Below, piece by piece: positions 35,438 to 44,186 of a stretch of 64,000 nucleotides of DNA. The position numbers and the translations under genes are program-made. The number at the start of each line of letters is the position of its first letter. Positions within the stretch are counted from its first letter, which is position 1. Origin of the DNA: Selenomonadales bacterium 4137-cl (GTDB lineage: Bacteria; Bacillota; Negativicutes; Sporomusales; UBA7701); contig JAUOZS010000001.1 in NCBI GenBank assembly GCA_032334055.1, forward strand, positions 248,001 to 312,000. Reading direction: 5' to 3'. The notes beneath the pieces were generated by a model. It worked only from the letters and a program-made list of their open reading frames with translations. It had not been told where the DNA came from and did no database searches.

Positions 35438-36463
35438 ATGGCACCTTTAGGTGTGGCAATAATCGGTCCCGGCATGGTGGCCAGCACGCATGCCACTGCC
35501 CTGCAGGCGATTCCGGCAGCGCGCATTTCCGGCGTTTATGGCCGCAATCCCGCCTCGACGGCCGAATTCGCCGCTAAGTACGGCCTGCGGGCGTTTGGCT
35601 CGTACGAGGAAGTGCTTGCAGACAAGGATACTGACATCGTCAGCATCTGCCTGCCGCCTGGTCTCCATGTGGATTTTGGCCTCCAGGCTGCGGTCGCCGG
35701 CAAACACCTGATTCTCGAAAAGCCGATGGACATTGATGTGTCCAAGGCCCGCAAGCTTATCGAGGCGTACCGCGCCGCGAAGCTCACCCTGGCGGTGATC
35801 TTTCAGAACCGCTTCACGCCGGCGGCTCAGAGGGTAAAGGCGGCGCTCGACGCCGGGGTGCTGGGCGACCTTATCCTTGGCGACGCGTATGTCAAATGGT
35901 ACCGGTCGCCGCAGTATTACGCCGGCAACGCCTGGCGCGGCACGTGGAAGACTGAGGGCGGCGGGGCGCTGATAAACCAGGCCATCCATACCGTCGATTT
36001 GCTGCAGTGGTTCATGGGCGGGGTGCGAAGCGTGGCTGGGATGACCAGGACGGCCATCCACAAGATTGAGACCGAGGATCTGGGGGTGGCGGCGGTGGAA
36101 TTCACCAACGGCGCCCTGGGGGTTATTGAAGGGACGACGGCCGTAACCCCCGGCTACAAGGAACGAATCGAAATCCACGGCGCCAAAGGCTCTATTACCA
36201 TGACTGGCGGCCTGGTTACCGAGTGGCAGGTCGAGGGCTGCCGGGCGGAGGATTTCCTTGATGCCGTGAACTTGTCTTATGGAGAGACCAACTCTCCCGC
36301 CATCTCCGACGTCAACCATCGGGCGCAGATGGAGGATATCATCGCGGCGGTCAAACAGGGGCGGGACCCGCTGGTAACGGGCGAAGAGGGGATAAAATCC
36401 CTGCAGATCGTGCTGGGCATATACGAATCGTCCCGCGAGGGACGTAAAATAATCCTGACTTGA
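35438..36463 (+). CDS. Gfo/Idh/MocA-family oxidoreductase
   Basis: 341-residue NAD(P)-dependent dehydrogenase. The Rossmann motif GVAIIGPGMVAS, EKPMDIDV (catalytic Lys region) and GGGALINQAIHTVDLLQWF (with the conserved His-Asp) are all visible. An AGGAGGAG site precedes the ATG. Substrate is probably a sugar, inositol or deoxyhexose derivative; context with a uronate-isomerase-like protein supports that but does not prove it. Followed by a strong terminator. Confidence 0.88.
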   Translation: MAPLGVAIIGPGMVASTHATALQAIPAARISGVYGRNPASTAEFAAKYGLRAFGSYEEVLADKDTDIVSICLPPGLHVDFGLQAAVAGKHLILEKPMDIDVSKARKLIEAYRAAKLTLAVIFQNRFTPAAQRVKAALDAGVLGDLILGDAYVKWYRSPQYYAGNAWRGTWKTEGGGALINQAIHTVDLLQWFMGGVRSVAGMTRTAIHKIETEDLGVAAVEFTNGALGVIEGTTAVTPGYKERIEIHGAKGSITMTGGLVTEWQVEGCRAEDFLDAVNLSYGETNSPAISDVNHRAQMEDIIAAVKQGRDPLVTGEEGIKSLQIVLGIYESSREGRKIILT

Positions 36464-36472
36464 GCTTAAACG

Positions 36473-36512
36473 AAAAATACGGCAGACCGCGCCGACGGTC
36501 TGCCGTATTTTT
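36473..36512. terminator. Bidirectional terminator
   Basis: 17-bp perfect inverted repeat (36473-36489 and 36496-36512) with A- and T-runs, between converging oxidoreductase and MocR genes. Confidence 0.88.
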
Positions 36513-36521
36513 GTTCCGGCT

Positions 36522-37928
36522 TTATGGCAGGCTTGCGAGGGCCTGGCGGAGCCGGGCGATCCCGGTGGCGATTTCCTCTTCGCGCAGGCCGCCGTAGCCG
36601 AGGATGAGCTGATCGGCAAAAGCGCCGCCATCCCTGGCAATGACGTGCTGCCTGACCGCGTAGACACGGACCCCGCCGTTTTCGATGCGGGCGAGAACGG
36701 CAGGCGAGAAATCGGCGCCGGGGAATGCTGCGGTAAGGTGCAGGCCGGCTGGTCCGCTCAGTATCCGGCAGTCTTCGCCGAAGTGGTGGCCGAGCTCGCG
36801 GACGACGGCAACGTGCCTCGCCTGGTAGGCCTTGATCATCTTGGCTATGTGGCGCCTTAATTGGCCGGTGCCCATGAAGGAGGCCAGGGCAGACTGGCAG
36901 ACCGCCGAAGGCTGATGGGTGGCGAACCAGCCTTCGGCGTGGAAGGCGGCGAGCAGCGCCGGAGGAAGTACGATGTAGCCGAGCCGGAGGAAAGGGGCCA
37001 GCGTTTTGCTGAAGGTGCCGATATAGGCGACCTTTTCCGGATCCAGTCCCTGAAGGGAACTGATGGGGCTACCTTCGTAGGCGTACTCGTTTTCGTAATC
37101 GTCTTCGACGATATAGGAGCCGGTCGAACGGGCGAAGTTAATCAACTGGATGCGGCGCTGGACGGGCAGCAGGCCGCCGGTGGGGAACTGGTGTGAAGGC
37201 GTGACGAGTGTGAAAGCGGGCGGGGTGGCGGCATGGCCGGCGAGGAGTTCGGTTTGTAGGCCATGGTCGTCGAGGGGTACCGGGGTCAGTTCGCAGCCGA
37301 GGGTGGCAAGGTATCTGTAAACATCCTGGTTGACGGGATCGCTGATGATCACCTTGCGGCTGCCGGTCAGCAGCAGTCTGGCAATCAGGGCGAGGGCAGA
37401 GGTGGCGCCTGCCGTGATGACGATTTGCTCCGGTGAGCAGTTGACGCCCCTGGTCCTGGCCAGGTAGGCGGCCAAGGCCGAGCGGAGTTCCCGGCAACCG
37501 GCCACTTCGCTGTAGCCAAGGGCGCTATCGGGGATGGCGGCCATCGTCCGGGCGACGGTTTTTTGCCAGGCGGCCCGGGGGAAGAGGTCGAGAGCGGGCA
37601 GGCCGTACCGGAAATCGATGACGCCGGCGGGCGGGCGGAGGCTGGGAAGCTCAGGGGGCTGTTGCGGGGGCAGATGGGTGAGGCGGGCCCCCGAGGCCAC
37701 AAACGTATAGCCGCCCTGGCGGCTTTCGATGAAGCCTTCGATGCGGAGCAGGTCGTACGCTTCCATGACGACGTTGCGGGAGATGCGGTAGTGGGCGGCA
37801 AGTTTCCTGGTCGGGGGGAGATTGTGGTGTTCCGGTAATCGGCCGTCGAGGATTCTTTGCCTAATTTGGCTGTAAAGCTGTCTGGTTAGGGACAGCTTGG
37901 CCGCGCGGTCAAGGGAAAGGGTGAACAT
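36522..37928 (-). CDS. MocR/PdxR-type GntR regulator with aminotransferase domain
   Basis: 468-residue fusion of a GntR winged helix (about 1-80; LPPTRKLAAHYRISRNVVME) and a fold-type I aminotransferase domain with the PLP lysine in IGTFSKTLAPFLRLGYI. The ATG at 37926-37928 has a GAGGTG site; an 11-residue longer frame does not. It is divergent from the flavoprotein gene and repeated AAATTGGC elements lie between, typical for self- and neighbour-regulation by MocR proteins. Confidence 0.9.
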   Translation of the reverse strand: MFTLSLDRAAKLSLTRQLYSQIRQRILDGRLPEHHNLPPTRKLAAHYRISRNVVMEAYDLLRIEGFIESRQGGYTFVASGARLTHLPPQQPPELPSLRPPAGVIDFRYGLPALDLFPRAAWQKTVARTMAAIPDSALGYSEVAGCRELRSALAAYLARTRGVNCSPEQIVITAGATSALALIARLLLTGSRKVIISDPVNQDVYRYLATLGCELTPVPLDDHGLQTELLAGHAATPPAFTLVTPSHQFPTGGLLPVQRRIQLINFARSTGSYIVEDDYENEYAYEGSPISSLQGLDPEKVAYIGTFSKTLAPFLRLGYIVLPPALLAAFHAEGWFATHQPSAVCQSALASFMGTGQLRRHIAKMIKAYQARHVAVVRELGHHFGEDCRILSGPAGLHLTAAFPGADFSPAVLARIENGGVRVYAVRQHVIARDGGAFADQLILGYGGLREEEIATGIARLRQALASLP

Positions 37929-37948
37929 CGCACACACCTCGCAAACGG

Positions 37949-37998
37949 AAATTGGCGCCATTAATATCGTAGAAAATTGGCACTACACATATCCAATT
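37949..37998. promoter_or_regulatory. MocR operator repeats in divergent intergenic region
   Basis: AAATTGGC occurs as a direct repeat at 37949-37956 and 37974-37981 (25-base period), and the inverted half CCAATT at 37993-37998. Direct repeats in the divergent spacer are the usual binding sites of MocR regulators. Confidence 0.55.
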
Positions 37999-38049
37999 GC
38001 TGGTGTTATTTTATTATAAGAGAGATAATAGGTAAAGGAGATTCTCGTT

Positions 38050-38646
38050 ATGAAACGGGTTTTGGGCATTGTAGGCAGCCCGCGCCGCGGCGGGAACACC
38101 GATATTCTTGTCGCGAGCATCCTGGATGGAGCCCGGGCGGCCGGCGCCAGTACGGAAACGGTTTTCCTCGGCGGCCTGACAATAAGGGAGTGTGACGGCT
38201 GCCACGCCTGTTGGCGTGGTGCCGGGTGCCCCAAGCAGGACGATATGAACGGACTTTACCGGGCAATCGCTGCCGCCGATGCTCTGGTGCTGGGAACGCC
38301 AGTATACTGGTATGCGCCGACTGCGCTCATGAAAGGGTTCGTCGATCGGCTCGTTTTTTACAACTGCGACCGCAACCGTGGGGATGTTAGCGGCAAGCGG
38401 GCGGCGGTCGTCGTCCCCTATGAGGAAGACGACCCGGCCACGGCCGCGCCGGTGGTCGAATTTTTCGCCAGATCGCTGCATTATCTGGAGATGGAACTGG
38501 CAGGTACGGCGGTTGTCGGCGGGATGGCCAGGAAGGGCCAGGTGCTGGAGCGGGAAGACGCGCTGCAGTCGGCTGTGGAACTCGGACGCAAGCTGGTGGA
38601 CGGCGGCCGGTTACGTGAAGGCCAGTTTTCGACAGGAATGGAGTGA
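38050..38646 (+). CDS. Iron-sulfur flavoprotein-like NADPH-dependent FMN reductase
   Basis: 198-residue flavodoxin-fold protein. The FMN loop GSPRRGGNTD is at 9-18 and a compact cluster C-x2-C-x2-C-x5-C (Cys48, 51, 54, 60) follows, the pattern of iron-sulfur flavoproteins (Isf) that bind a [4Fe-4S]. TPVYWYAPTALMKGFVDR is typical of the family. Divergent from the MocR gene and four bases before a B3/4 protein gene. Confidence 0.85.
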   Translation: MKRVLGIVGSPRRGGNTDILVASILDGARAAGASTETVFLGGLTIRECDGCHACWRGAGCPKQDDMNGLYRAIAAADALVLGTPVYWYAPTALMKGFVDRLVFYNCDRNRGDVSGKRAAVVVPYEEDDPATAAPVVEFFARSLHYLEMELAGTAVVGGMARKGQVLEREDALQSAVELGRKLVDGGRLREGQFSTGME

Positions 38647-38650
38647 GATT

Positions 38651-39316
38651 ATGCTGCAAGTAACGACAGCGTGGCGAGAAACATATCCGGGGGCGTGCCT
38701 AGGCCTGCTGGCTGTGGATGGTGTCGTTAACCCCGAATGCCACGAGCGGCTGGAAACGAGGAAAAGCGAGCTTGAGGAGCTGTTGCGGGCCCAGTACCGA
38801 ACGCGGGAGGAACTGTTGGCCTGTGGGCCTGTTAACGCTTACCGGGAGTACTATAAGCGCTTCGGCAAGACCTATCCCGTTCTGTTGCAGATGGAGTCGG
38901 TCGCGGTCAAGGGCAAATCGTTTCCGCGCACGGCGGCGCTGGTCGAGGCGATGTTCATGGCCGAGGTCAAGAATGGTCTTTTGACGGCAGGTCACGATCT
39001 GGACAGGATCGAAAAGCCGCTCACGCTGGATGTGGCTGCAGACGGGGAAAACTTCACCGGCATCGGTGGCAGGGAGCAGGCAACGAAGAGCAGCGATATG
39101 CTGATGCGCGACGGGGCCGGCATCATTTCCAGCATTCTTTGCGGACCGGATCACCGTACAAGGATAACGGCCGCCACTACCAGGGCGCTGTTCGTCGTCT
39201 ACGCGCCGCCGGGGGTGGACAGGCCTCTCGTGGAACAGCATCTTGGCGAAATTCATGCAAACGTCAAATTGATTGCTCCGGCAGCAACGCTCGAATACCA
39301 GGACATTATCCGTTAG
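38651..39316 (+). CDS. B3/4-domain protein (PheRS beta-like editing fold)
   Basis: 221-residue stand-alone protein with the B3/B4 tRNA-binding/editing fold of phenylalanyl-tRNA synthetase beta. KSFPRTAALVEAMFMAEVKN and ITAATTRALFVVYAPPGVD are characteristic. Such free-standing proteins are often encoded near MocR or aminotransferase genes; role unknown, perhaps tRNA or amino-acid quality control. Co-transcribed with the flavoprotein gene. Confidence 0.75.
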   Translation: MLQVTTAWRETYPGACLGLLAVDGVVNPECHERLETRKSELEELLRAQYRTREELLACGPVNAYREYYKRFGKTYPVLLQMESVAVKGKSFPRTAALVEAMFMAEVKNGLLTAGHDLDRIEKPLTLDVAADGENFTGIGGREQATKSSDMLMRDGAGIISSILCGPDHRTRITAATTRALFVVYAPPGVDRPLVEQHLGEIHANVKLIAPAATLEYQDIIR

Positions 39317-39375
39317 TAACCGGATACATTCGATTGAGGCCGGAAAACGGGATTTCTTTTTCCGCGCGAAAGGAA

Positions 39376-39409
39376 AGGCACCTGCCATGCAGGTGCCTCA
39401 AACTTTTTT
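39376..39409. terminator. Terminator between converging genes
   Basis: 10-bp stem (39376-39385 and 39389-39398, CAT loop) followed by T6 on the plus strand and TTTCCTTT on the minus. Confidence 0.75.
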
Positions 39410-40080
39410 CAGGTTTTTATGAGGCCGAGTTCGATCGCCTTGGCGATCATTTTCGTTCGGCTGTTGACGTCCATTTTCCAGAACAGGTTGTTGATGTGCG
39501 TTTTTACCGTGCCGACGGTAATGGTCATATTCGTGGAGATTTCCGCGTTCGAGTAACCCTTGGCGACCAGTGTGAGGACCTCTTTCTCCTTTACGGTCAG
39601 CGGGGCGAACAGTTTGACGTCGCTTTGATCGGAGACAGGTTGTTTATCCGCCGCTTCCGGGAAATCCTGTCTCTGTCCGCTGGACTGCAGGCTGTCCTTA
39701 TAGTTCTGCGCCGCTTCCAGGACAACCGACCGCAAGGAGACCGACGGGGTGGGTTTGGTCAGGAAGGCGGTGATTTTACCGTGATTGACGGCGTCGATGG
39801 CCATCTGGAGTTCGGGATAGCCGGTGAGCAGAATGCGTTGAACCTGCTTGTCGATAGTAAGGATGCGCGAGAAAAGTTCTATCCCGTTCATGACCGGCAT
39901 GCGGTAATCGGAAATTACTACGGCGAAAGGCCCCTGGTGCTCGATAATTTTCAGCGCCTGCAGGGGATCCTTGGTCGTCAGAATCTCGCACTGGCCGTGA
40001 AGCACGCGCCGAATCGAGGCCAGATAGTTTTCGTCGTCATCGACAATCAATATGCGGGGAGTAGTTTCGTCACCGTTCAT
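39409..40080 (-). CDS. Receiver-LuxR response regulator
   Basis: 223-residue response regulator. Receiver domain with the phospho-acceptor Asp in VVISDYRMPVMNG and switch Thr/Lys (LLTGYPE, FLTKP); a C-terminal LuxR helix-turn-helix (LTVKEKEVLTLVAKGYSNAE). The ATG at 40078-40080 has an AAGGTG site; an upstream ATG would add seven residues. No partner histidine kinase is adjacent, so it is an orphan here. Confidence 0.85.
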   Translation of the reverse strand: MNGDETTPRILIVDDDENYLASIRRVLHGQCEILTTKDPLQALKIIEHQGPFAVVISDYRMPVMNGIELFSRILTIDKQVQRILLTGYPELQMAIDAVNHGKITAFLTKPTPSVSLRSVVLEAAQNYKDSLQSSGQRQDFPEAADKQPVSDQSDVKLFAPLTVKEKEVLTLVAKGYSNAEISTNMTITVGTVKTHINNLFWKMDVNSRTKMIAKAIELGLIKT

Positions 40081-40260
40081 CTGTTCACCTTCAGTAGCCA
40101 TAATGACATTAATTAGGTATTTGACGACATTTTGTAAGTTTCCTCCAACTTTCGGCAGATTTGTTGATAATTTTTTATAACGGCCATTAGCTGTCGAAAT
40201 TAGCGGCTTGTCCCGCCGTGAAGATAAACGGCCGAAAATACATCTATTTGTTGAAGTTCC

Positions 40261-40289
40261 TTGACGTGTACCTATTCTAAACTTATATA
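40261..40289 (+). promoter_or_regulatory. Sigma-A promoter before the coiled-coil/CheW pair
   Basis: TTGACG (40261-40266), 17-base spacer, TATATA (40284-40289). The next start codon is about 45 bases after the -10, preceded by an AAAGGAGGG ribosome site. Confidence 0.6.
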
Positions 40290-40333
40290 GAGACAGTTTG
40301 TTAGGGTGGGGATAACAAAGGAGGGATCGACGC

Positions 40334-40702
40334 ATGAAAATGATTCGCGAAGGTCTTACAACCCAAGAGATGGGCGATATAGTGAGGGTCCGCGAAGCAA
40401 TAAGAGAGGGCTTGTTTACCAATACCATCGGCAGCGAAGAGTTGTCCGAGCTGATGCAAGGGCTGAGTACGCCGTTCGGAAGCCTGATAACGGTTCTGGC
40501 GGCAAGAAGGGCGAAGCTCACGAAAATGCTGAAATCAATCGAACGCGAGCGGGATAAGGTAAAAAAGGCCCTTGATTTGGCAGATCTCTCCGCGCCGGGA
40601 AACATTGAGAAACTGGAAAAACTGGAGAAGATGATCAACGATTATTGCTTCCTCAACGAGGGGCTACGACGCGCCCGCGGCGGGAGAAGGGTTCGCGGCT
40701 GA
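40334..40702 (+). CDS. Small coiled-coil protein of unknown function
   Basis: 122-residue charged helical protein; residues 55-100 (AKLTKMLKSIERERDKVKKA and on) form a likely coiled coil. No signal peptide or membrane segment. An AAAGGAGGG site and a sigma-A promoter lie upstream. It precedes the CheW gene by about 20 bases, so may act with it. Not recognised. Confidence 0.7.
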   Translation: MKMIREGLTTQEMGDIVRVREAIREGLFTNTIGSEELSELMQGLSTPFGSLITVLAARRAKLTKMLKSIERERDKVKKALDLADLSAPGNIEKLEKLEKMINDYCFLNEGLRRARGGRRVRG

Positions 40703-40724
40703 TGCAGCGGGAAGGGGGCAGACT

Positions 40725-41153
40725 GTGATGAGTATGCAGCTAGTGGTTTTCCGGCTCTGCCGTGAAGAGTACGCGGTTTTGGTCGAAAAGGTTCGCGAGG
40801 TTATCAATTACCTGCCGATCACAAAATTGCCCGGGAAACCGGATTATTTCGAAGGGGTCATCAATGTCAGGGGAAAAACCGTGCCAGTGATCGATTTTGC
40901 CGCTAAGTTGGGGTTGCCTGGGGCCGGAGGTGCGGACAGGCAGATCATCATTGTGGAGCACCGGAACAAAGAGATAGGCCTGACGGTCGATACGGTTACG
41001 GAAGTTATCCAGACTTCCAAGGATATTTTTGCCGGTCTAGATGTAACAGAAGCCGGGGGGCAAAATCTCAGGAAGGTCTGTAATTTTCATGACAGGATCA
41101 TCGTCTTGCTCGATGTCGAGCAGATGCTGAAAGGTTCGGCGCTGGCGGGCTGA
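40725..41153 (+). CDS. CheW-domain chemotaxis coupling protein
   Basis: 142 residues from the GTG at 40725 (ATG at 40728 is equally possible; GGGGG lies six bases before the GTG). CheW fold: VFRLCREEYAVLVEKVREV, GVINVRGKTVPVIDF and late IIVLLDVEQML. Normally links CheA to chemoreceptors; neither is nearby, so it may belong to a separate chemosensory complex. Confidence 0.88.
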   Translation: MMSMQLVVFRLCREEYAVLVEKVREVINYLPITKLPGKPDYFEGVINVRGKTVPVIDFAAKLGLPGAGGADRQIIIVEHRNKEIGLTVDTVTEVIQTSKDIFAGLDVTEAGGQNLRKVCNFHDRIIVLLDVEQMLKGSALAG

Positions 41154-41188
41154 CATCTCGGGGCGATAGCCGGAAAGGACGTAATGTT

Positions 41189-41220
41189 AAAAGCTGCGTG
41201 GTTAACGCGGCTTTTTGTTT
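41189..41220. terminator. Imperfect terminator stem
   Basis: 11-bp stem (41189-41199 and 41205-41215) with one mismatch, then T-rich sequence. It lies between the converging CheW and phosphotransferase genes and spans the stop codon of the latter. Confidence 0.6.
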
Positions 41221-43877
41221 TCATTGCCGCCGTCTAATAGTTGTACGAAGCCTCGGGTACCGTCGATCCTAATCTGCTGACCATCTTTGATTTTTATGGT
41301 AGCCCCGTCGACGCCGGCTACCGCCGGAATGCCGTATTCGCGGGCGACTACGGCTCCGTGGGTCATCAGTCCGCCGACCTCGGTGACGATGCCGGCCGCC
41401 AGCGGGAATAGCGGGGTCCAGCCAGGGTCAGTAAAAGGGGCCACCAGGATATCGCCTTTGTCCATCTGCGCTTCTTCGAGCCGAAGGATGACCCTGGCCC
41501 GTCCTTCCGCGACGCCGGCGGATACGGCGCTGCCCGTCAGTGCCCCTGGCGGGGCATCGGCGCTGGGTTTGGCGATGATGATTTCGCCTTCGCCCGTCAT
41601 GGCCCGAGGTGGCGTCAGTTTGGCGTCGCGGGCGTATTTGTCCCGGCGTTCGGCGAGGATCGTGCGGTCCAGTCGACCGGTTTCTAACACCCGGGCGATT
41701 TCCGGCAGCGACAGCCAATAAATTTCCTCCGGGTCTTCCAGTATGCCTTCGGCGACAAGGCTGGCAGCTTCCAGCATGAGTGCCTGCTTGACAAGGTCTA
41801 GGTGCTGGACGACGAAGTATTTGGGATGCTCTCTTATTCCTATGAGTGAGCGGTGGACATGGATAAGACGGCGCATGCGCTTTGCCCTGAACATACCGCC
41901 GGAGGTTTGGCTTAGACGGCTGAGAAGGCGTTCGGCTGCCGCGTCGGCCTCCTGCTGGCCGGCGGCGAAATCTCGCCGGTGTTGTCCGGGCGCCATCCCG
42001 GCAATGTGGCTGAGAAGGGCGGGCACCAGTTGGGTGGGGGATTCACGCCACCGCGGCCGGGTGAGGTCGATTTCACCGGTGCAACGCATTCCGTAGCGGG
42101 CAAAGAAATTTACCAGGGCAGGCAGGACTTTTTCGCCTCCGGGTACCGAACGCAGACCGTCGAGGAAAGTCGCGTCGTTCGCCTGCTGAAAGTATTCTAT
42201 AACCGCAGGATGCTCCCGTGCCGCGTCGGCTACGTCGCCGAGCGCCAGACCCATCTCGCTGGTCACGTTGCCGGGAGGGGCTTTGCTGATGTCGCATAGC
42301 TCGGCGGTGTCGCCCAGCCACTTGCGGGCAAGATGCCCAATGAGTTTATAAGTGACTAGAGCCGGCACTATGTAAGGAGCCAGCCGGGGGAAAATTGTCG
42401 GCAGAAGGGAGGATAGGATTTCCTGGATCATAGCGATTCTTGCCGGGCCGGACACTGCCTGCAGCCTGTTCCTGTTCTCGTTTACCCGGTTGGCAATGTA
42501 CCGGTTTAGGTCGTCGATGACATGATCGTTATCGCGGTATAAGATGTTTCGCAAAATAGCGAAAGCGGTCGGAATAACGGTTCCAGCCAGGGCGACGGGG
42601 AGTTTTTTATCAGGCGGGGCGTTCAGTCGGAAATCATCCCGCCCGATGAATTCGGCGACCGCCTGTCCTATCGCTTCGTCGACGTTGCGCAGCAAGGCGG
42701 GCAGTTTCTCCCGGACTTCCCGATAGGCGAGCAAGGGCGTTATGTCAAAGTAAAGGCGGCTGCCGGCTTCGAGCAGTAATCCGCTTTCTCCGTTGGGCGA
42801 GGCTTTGCGGAACGGGACCATTGTGCGCAAAACGGAAATTCCCAGGGGTTTTATGGCCGCGGTCATCATTTGGGGGTGCCCGAGCGACAGAAAAAGATGA
42901 AGGCGGTCGTCGGCCACCGGGGGAACGGGGTAGAGGGTAGTAATCGGTCGGCTTTGGACGATAAAAATATCGTTGTTGACGAGGCACCACTCGATGTCCT
43001 GCGGACCGCCGAAATGTTCTTCAATATTCCGCCCCATGCGCGCCAGCCTGATCGCATTTTCGTCCGTCAGGCATTGTTCGATGCGCTTGTCGCCGGTGAT
43101 GGCCGCTTTTTCCGTGCCGCCTCCGGAAGCGGCACGGATGGCCACCTCTTTGCAGGCGGTATTTTTGACGATTACTTTATCGTCTCTGACTTTGTAAAGA
43201 TCTGCGGTTACGATGCCGGATACCAATGCTTCTCCCAGCCCAAAGCTGGCGTCGATGGAGACGACGGCGCGGTTGCCGGTAATGGGGTCGGCGGTAAACA
43301 TTATCCCCGCGACCTCGGGGAAAACCATCCGTTGTACGATGACGGACAGGCGGACCTTACCGTGATCGAAGCCGTTTCGCCGGCGATAGGCGATGGCCCG
43401 GTCGGTGAACAGGGAGGCCCAGCATTTGCGGACACTATCAAGGATGTCTTTTTCGCCGGCGACATTGAGGTAGGTGTCCTGCTGGCCTGCGAAGGAGGCG
43501 TCGGGCAAATCTTCGGCGGTGGCGCTGGAACGGATCGCATAGCGGTGCTCGGGACCTGTCTTCCGCCAGGCCTTCACTATCGCCTGTTCTATCGGGACGG
43601 GCATGGCGAGGGCTTCCAGGTGCGACCGGATCCGTTCCCCGGCTTGCTTTAGTTCCGTCAGGGGATCCATATCGACCACATCCAGAAGATCAATAAGGTC
43701 TTTGAATATCAGACTTGTGCCGACAAAGTCGGCGTATGCGTCTGTAGTGACACAGAAGCCTTCCGGCACGGCAATTCCGGGAATGTGCCAAAGTTCAGCA
43801 AGGTTAGCTCCTTTGCCGCCGACGGCTGGCAGGCTTGAGCGGTTAATCTCGGCGAAGAAGAGAACATATCTGGTCAT
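41202..43877 (-). CDS. Rifampicin-phosphotransferase/PEP-synthase-like enzyme
   Basis: 891-residue three-domain enzyme. An N-terminal ATP-grasp domain (GGKGANLAEL, RSSATAEDLPDASFAGQQ) is followed by a large central domain and a swivelling phospho-His domain with the catalytic His840 in GGLMTHGAVVAREYG. The central portion and the THGAVVAREYG form (rather than the TCHAAIIARELG of PpsA) are those of rifampicin phosphotransferases, which inactivate the drug using ATP. Length (family about 865) agrees. A non-resistance PEP-dependent role cannot be excluded. Confidence 0.75.
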   Translation of the reverse strand: MTRYVLFFAEINRSSLPAVGGKGANLAELWHIPGIAVPEGFCVTTDAYADFVGTSLIFKDLIDLLDVVDMDPLTELKQAGERIRSHLEALAMPVPIEQAIVKAWRKTGPEHRYAIRSSATAEDLPDASFAGQQDTYLNVAGEKDILDSVRKCWASLFTDRAIAYRRRNGFDHGKVRLSVIVQRMVFPEVAGIMFTADPITGNRAVVSIDASFGLGEALVSGIVTADLYKVRDDKVIVKNTACKEVAIRAASGGGTEKAAITGDKRIEQCLTDENAIRLARMGRNIEEHFGGPQDIEWCLVNNDIFIVQSRPITTLYPVPPVADDRLHLFLSLGHPQMMTAAIKPLGISVLRTMVPFRKASPNGESGLLLEAGSRLYFDITPLLAYREVREKLPALLRNVDEAIGQAVAEFIGRDDFRLNAPPDKKLPVALAGTVIPTAFAILRNILYRDNDHVIDDLNRYIANRVNENRNRLQAVSGPARIAMIQEILSSLLPTIFPRLAPYIVPALVTYKLIGHLARKWLGDTAELCDISKAPPGNVTSEMGLALGDVADAAREHPAVIEYFQQANDATFLDGLRSVPGGEKVLPALVNFFARYGMRCTGEIDLTRPRWRESPTQLVPALLSHIAGMAPGQHRRDFAAGQQEADAAAERLLSRLSQTSGGMFRAKRMRRLIHVHRSLIGIREHPKYFVVQHLDLVKQALMLEAASLVAEGILEDPEEIYWLSLPEIARVLETGRLDRTILAERRDKYARDAKLTPPRAMTGEGEIIIAKPSADAPPGALTGSAVSAGVAEGRARVILRLEEAQMDKGDILVAPFTDPGWTPLFPLAAGIVTEVGGLMTHGAVVAREYGIPAVAGVDGATIKIKDGQQIRIDGTRGFVQLLDGGNENKKPR

Positions 43878-44186
43878 GTGAGTTTCCCCCTCAAGGTGAT
43901 ATTATGTCCAAGAACGAGAATGCCGCAGGGTAGTAACGACGGCGTACTGAGAAATTGGCAGGCCAGAAAGGACTGTTGCAAATAAATGTCGAATTTTTTC
44001 CTGTTACCAACAGTTAATGGTTTCCGTCCTCGGCCAGATACCGAGGATTTGCTGATTGCTATTCACCGCCGGTGCCGGCATTACAAGACAGCGAATCGGG
44101 GCTCGGCGCAGGAATGGCCGGGGAGATAACCGCCAGTGACTCAGCCTGATCAGTGTCGGCCTATTATTTGTTAGGGGGCGCCTGCT
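43878..44186. other. Intergenic region, 309 bases
   Basis: Spacer between the divergent phosphotransferase and response-regulator genes. Contains the expected ribosome sites at both ends; I see no convincing stem, repeat or coding stretch. Confidence 0.5.
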
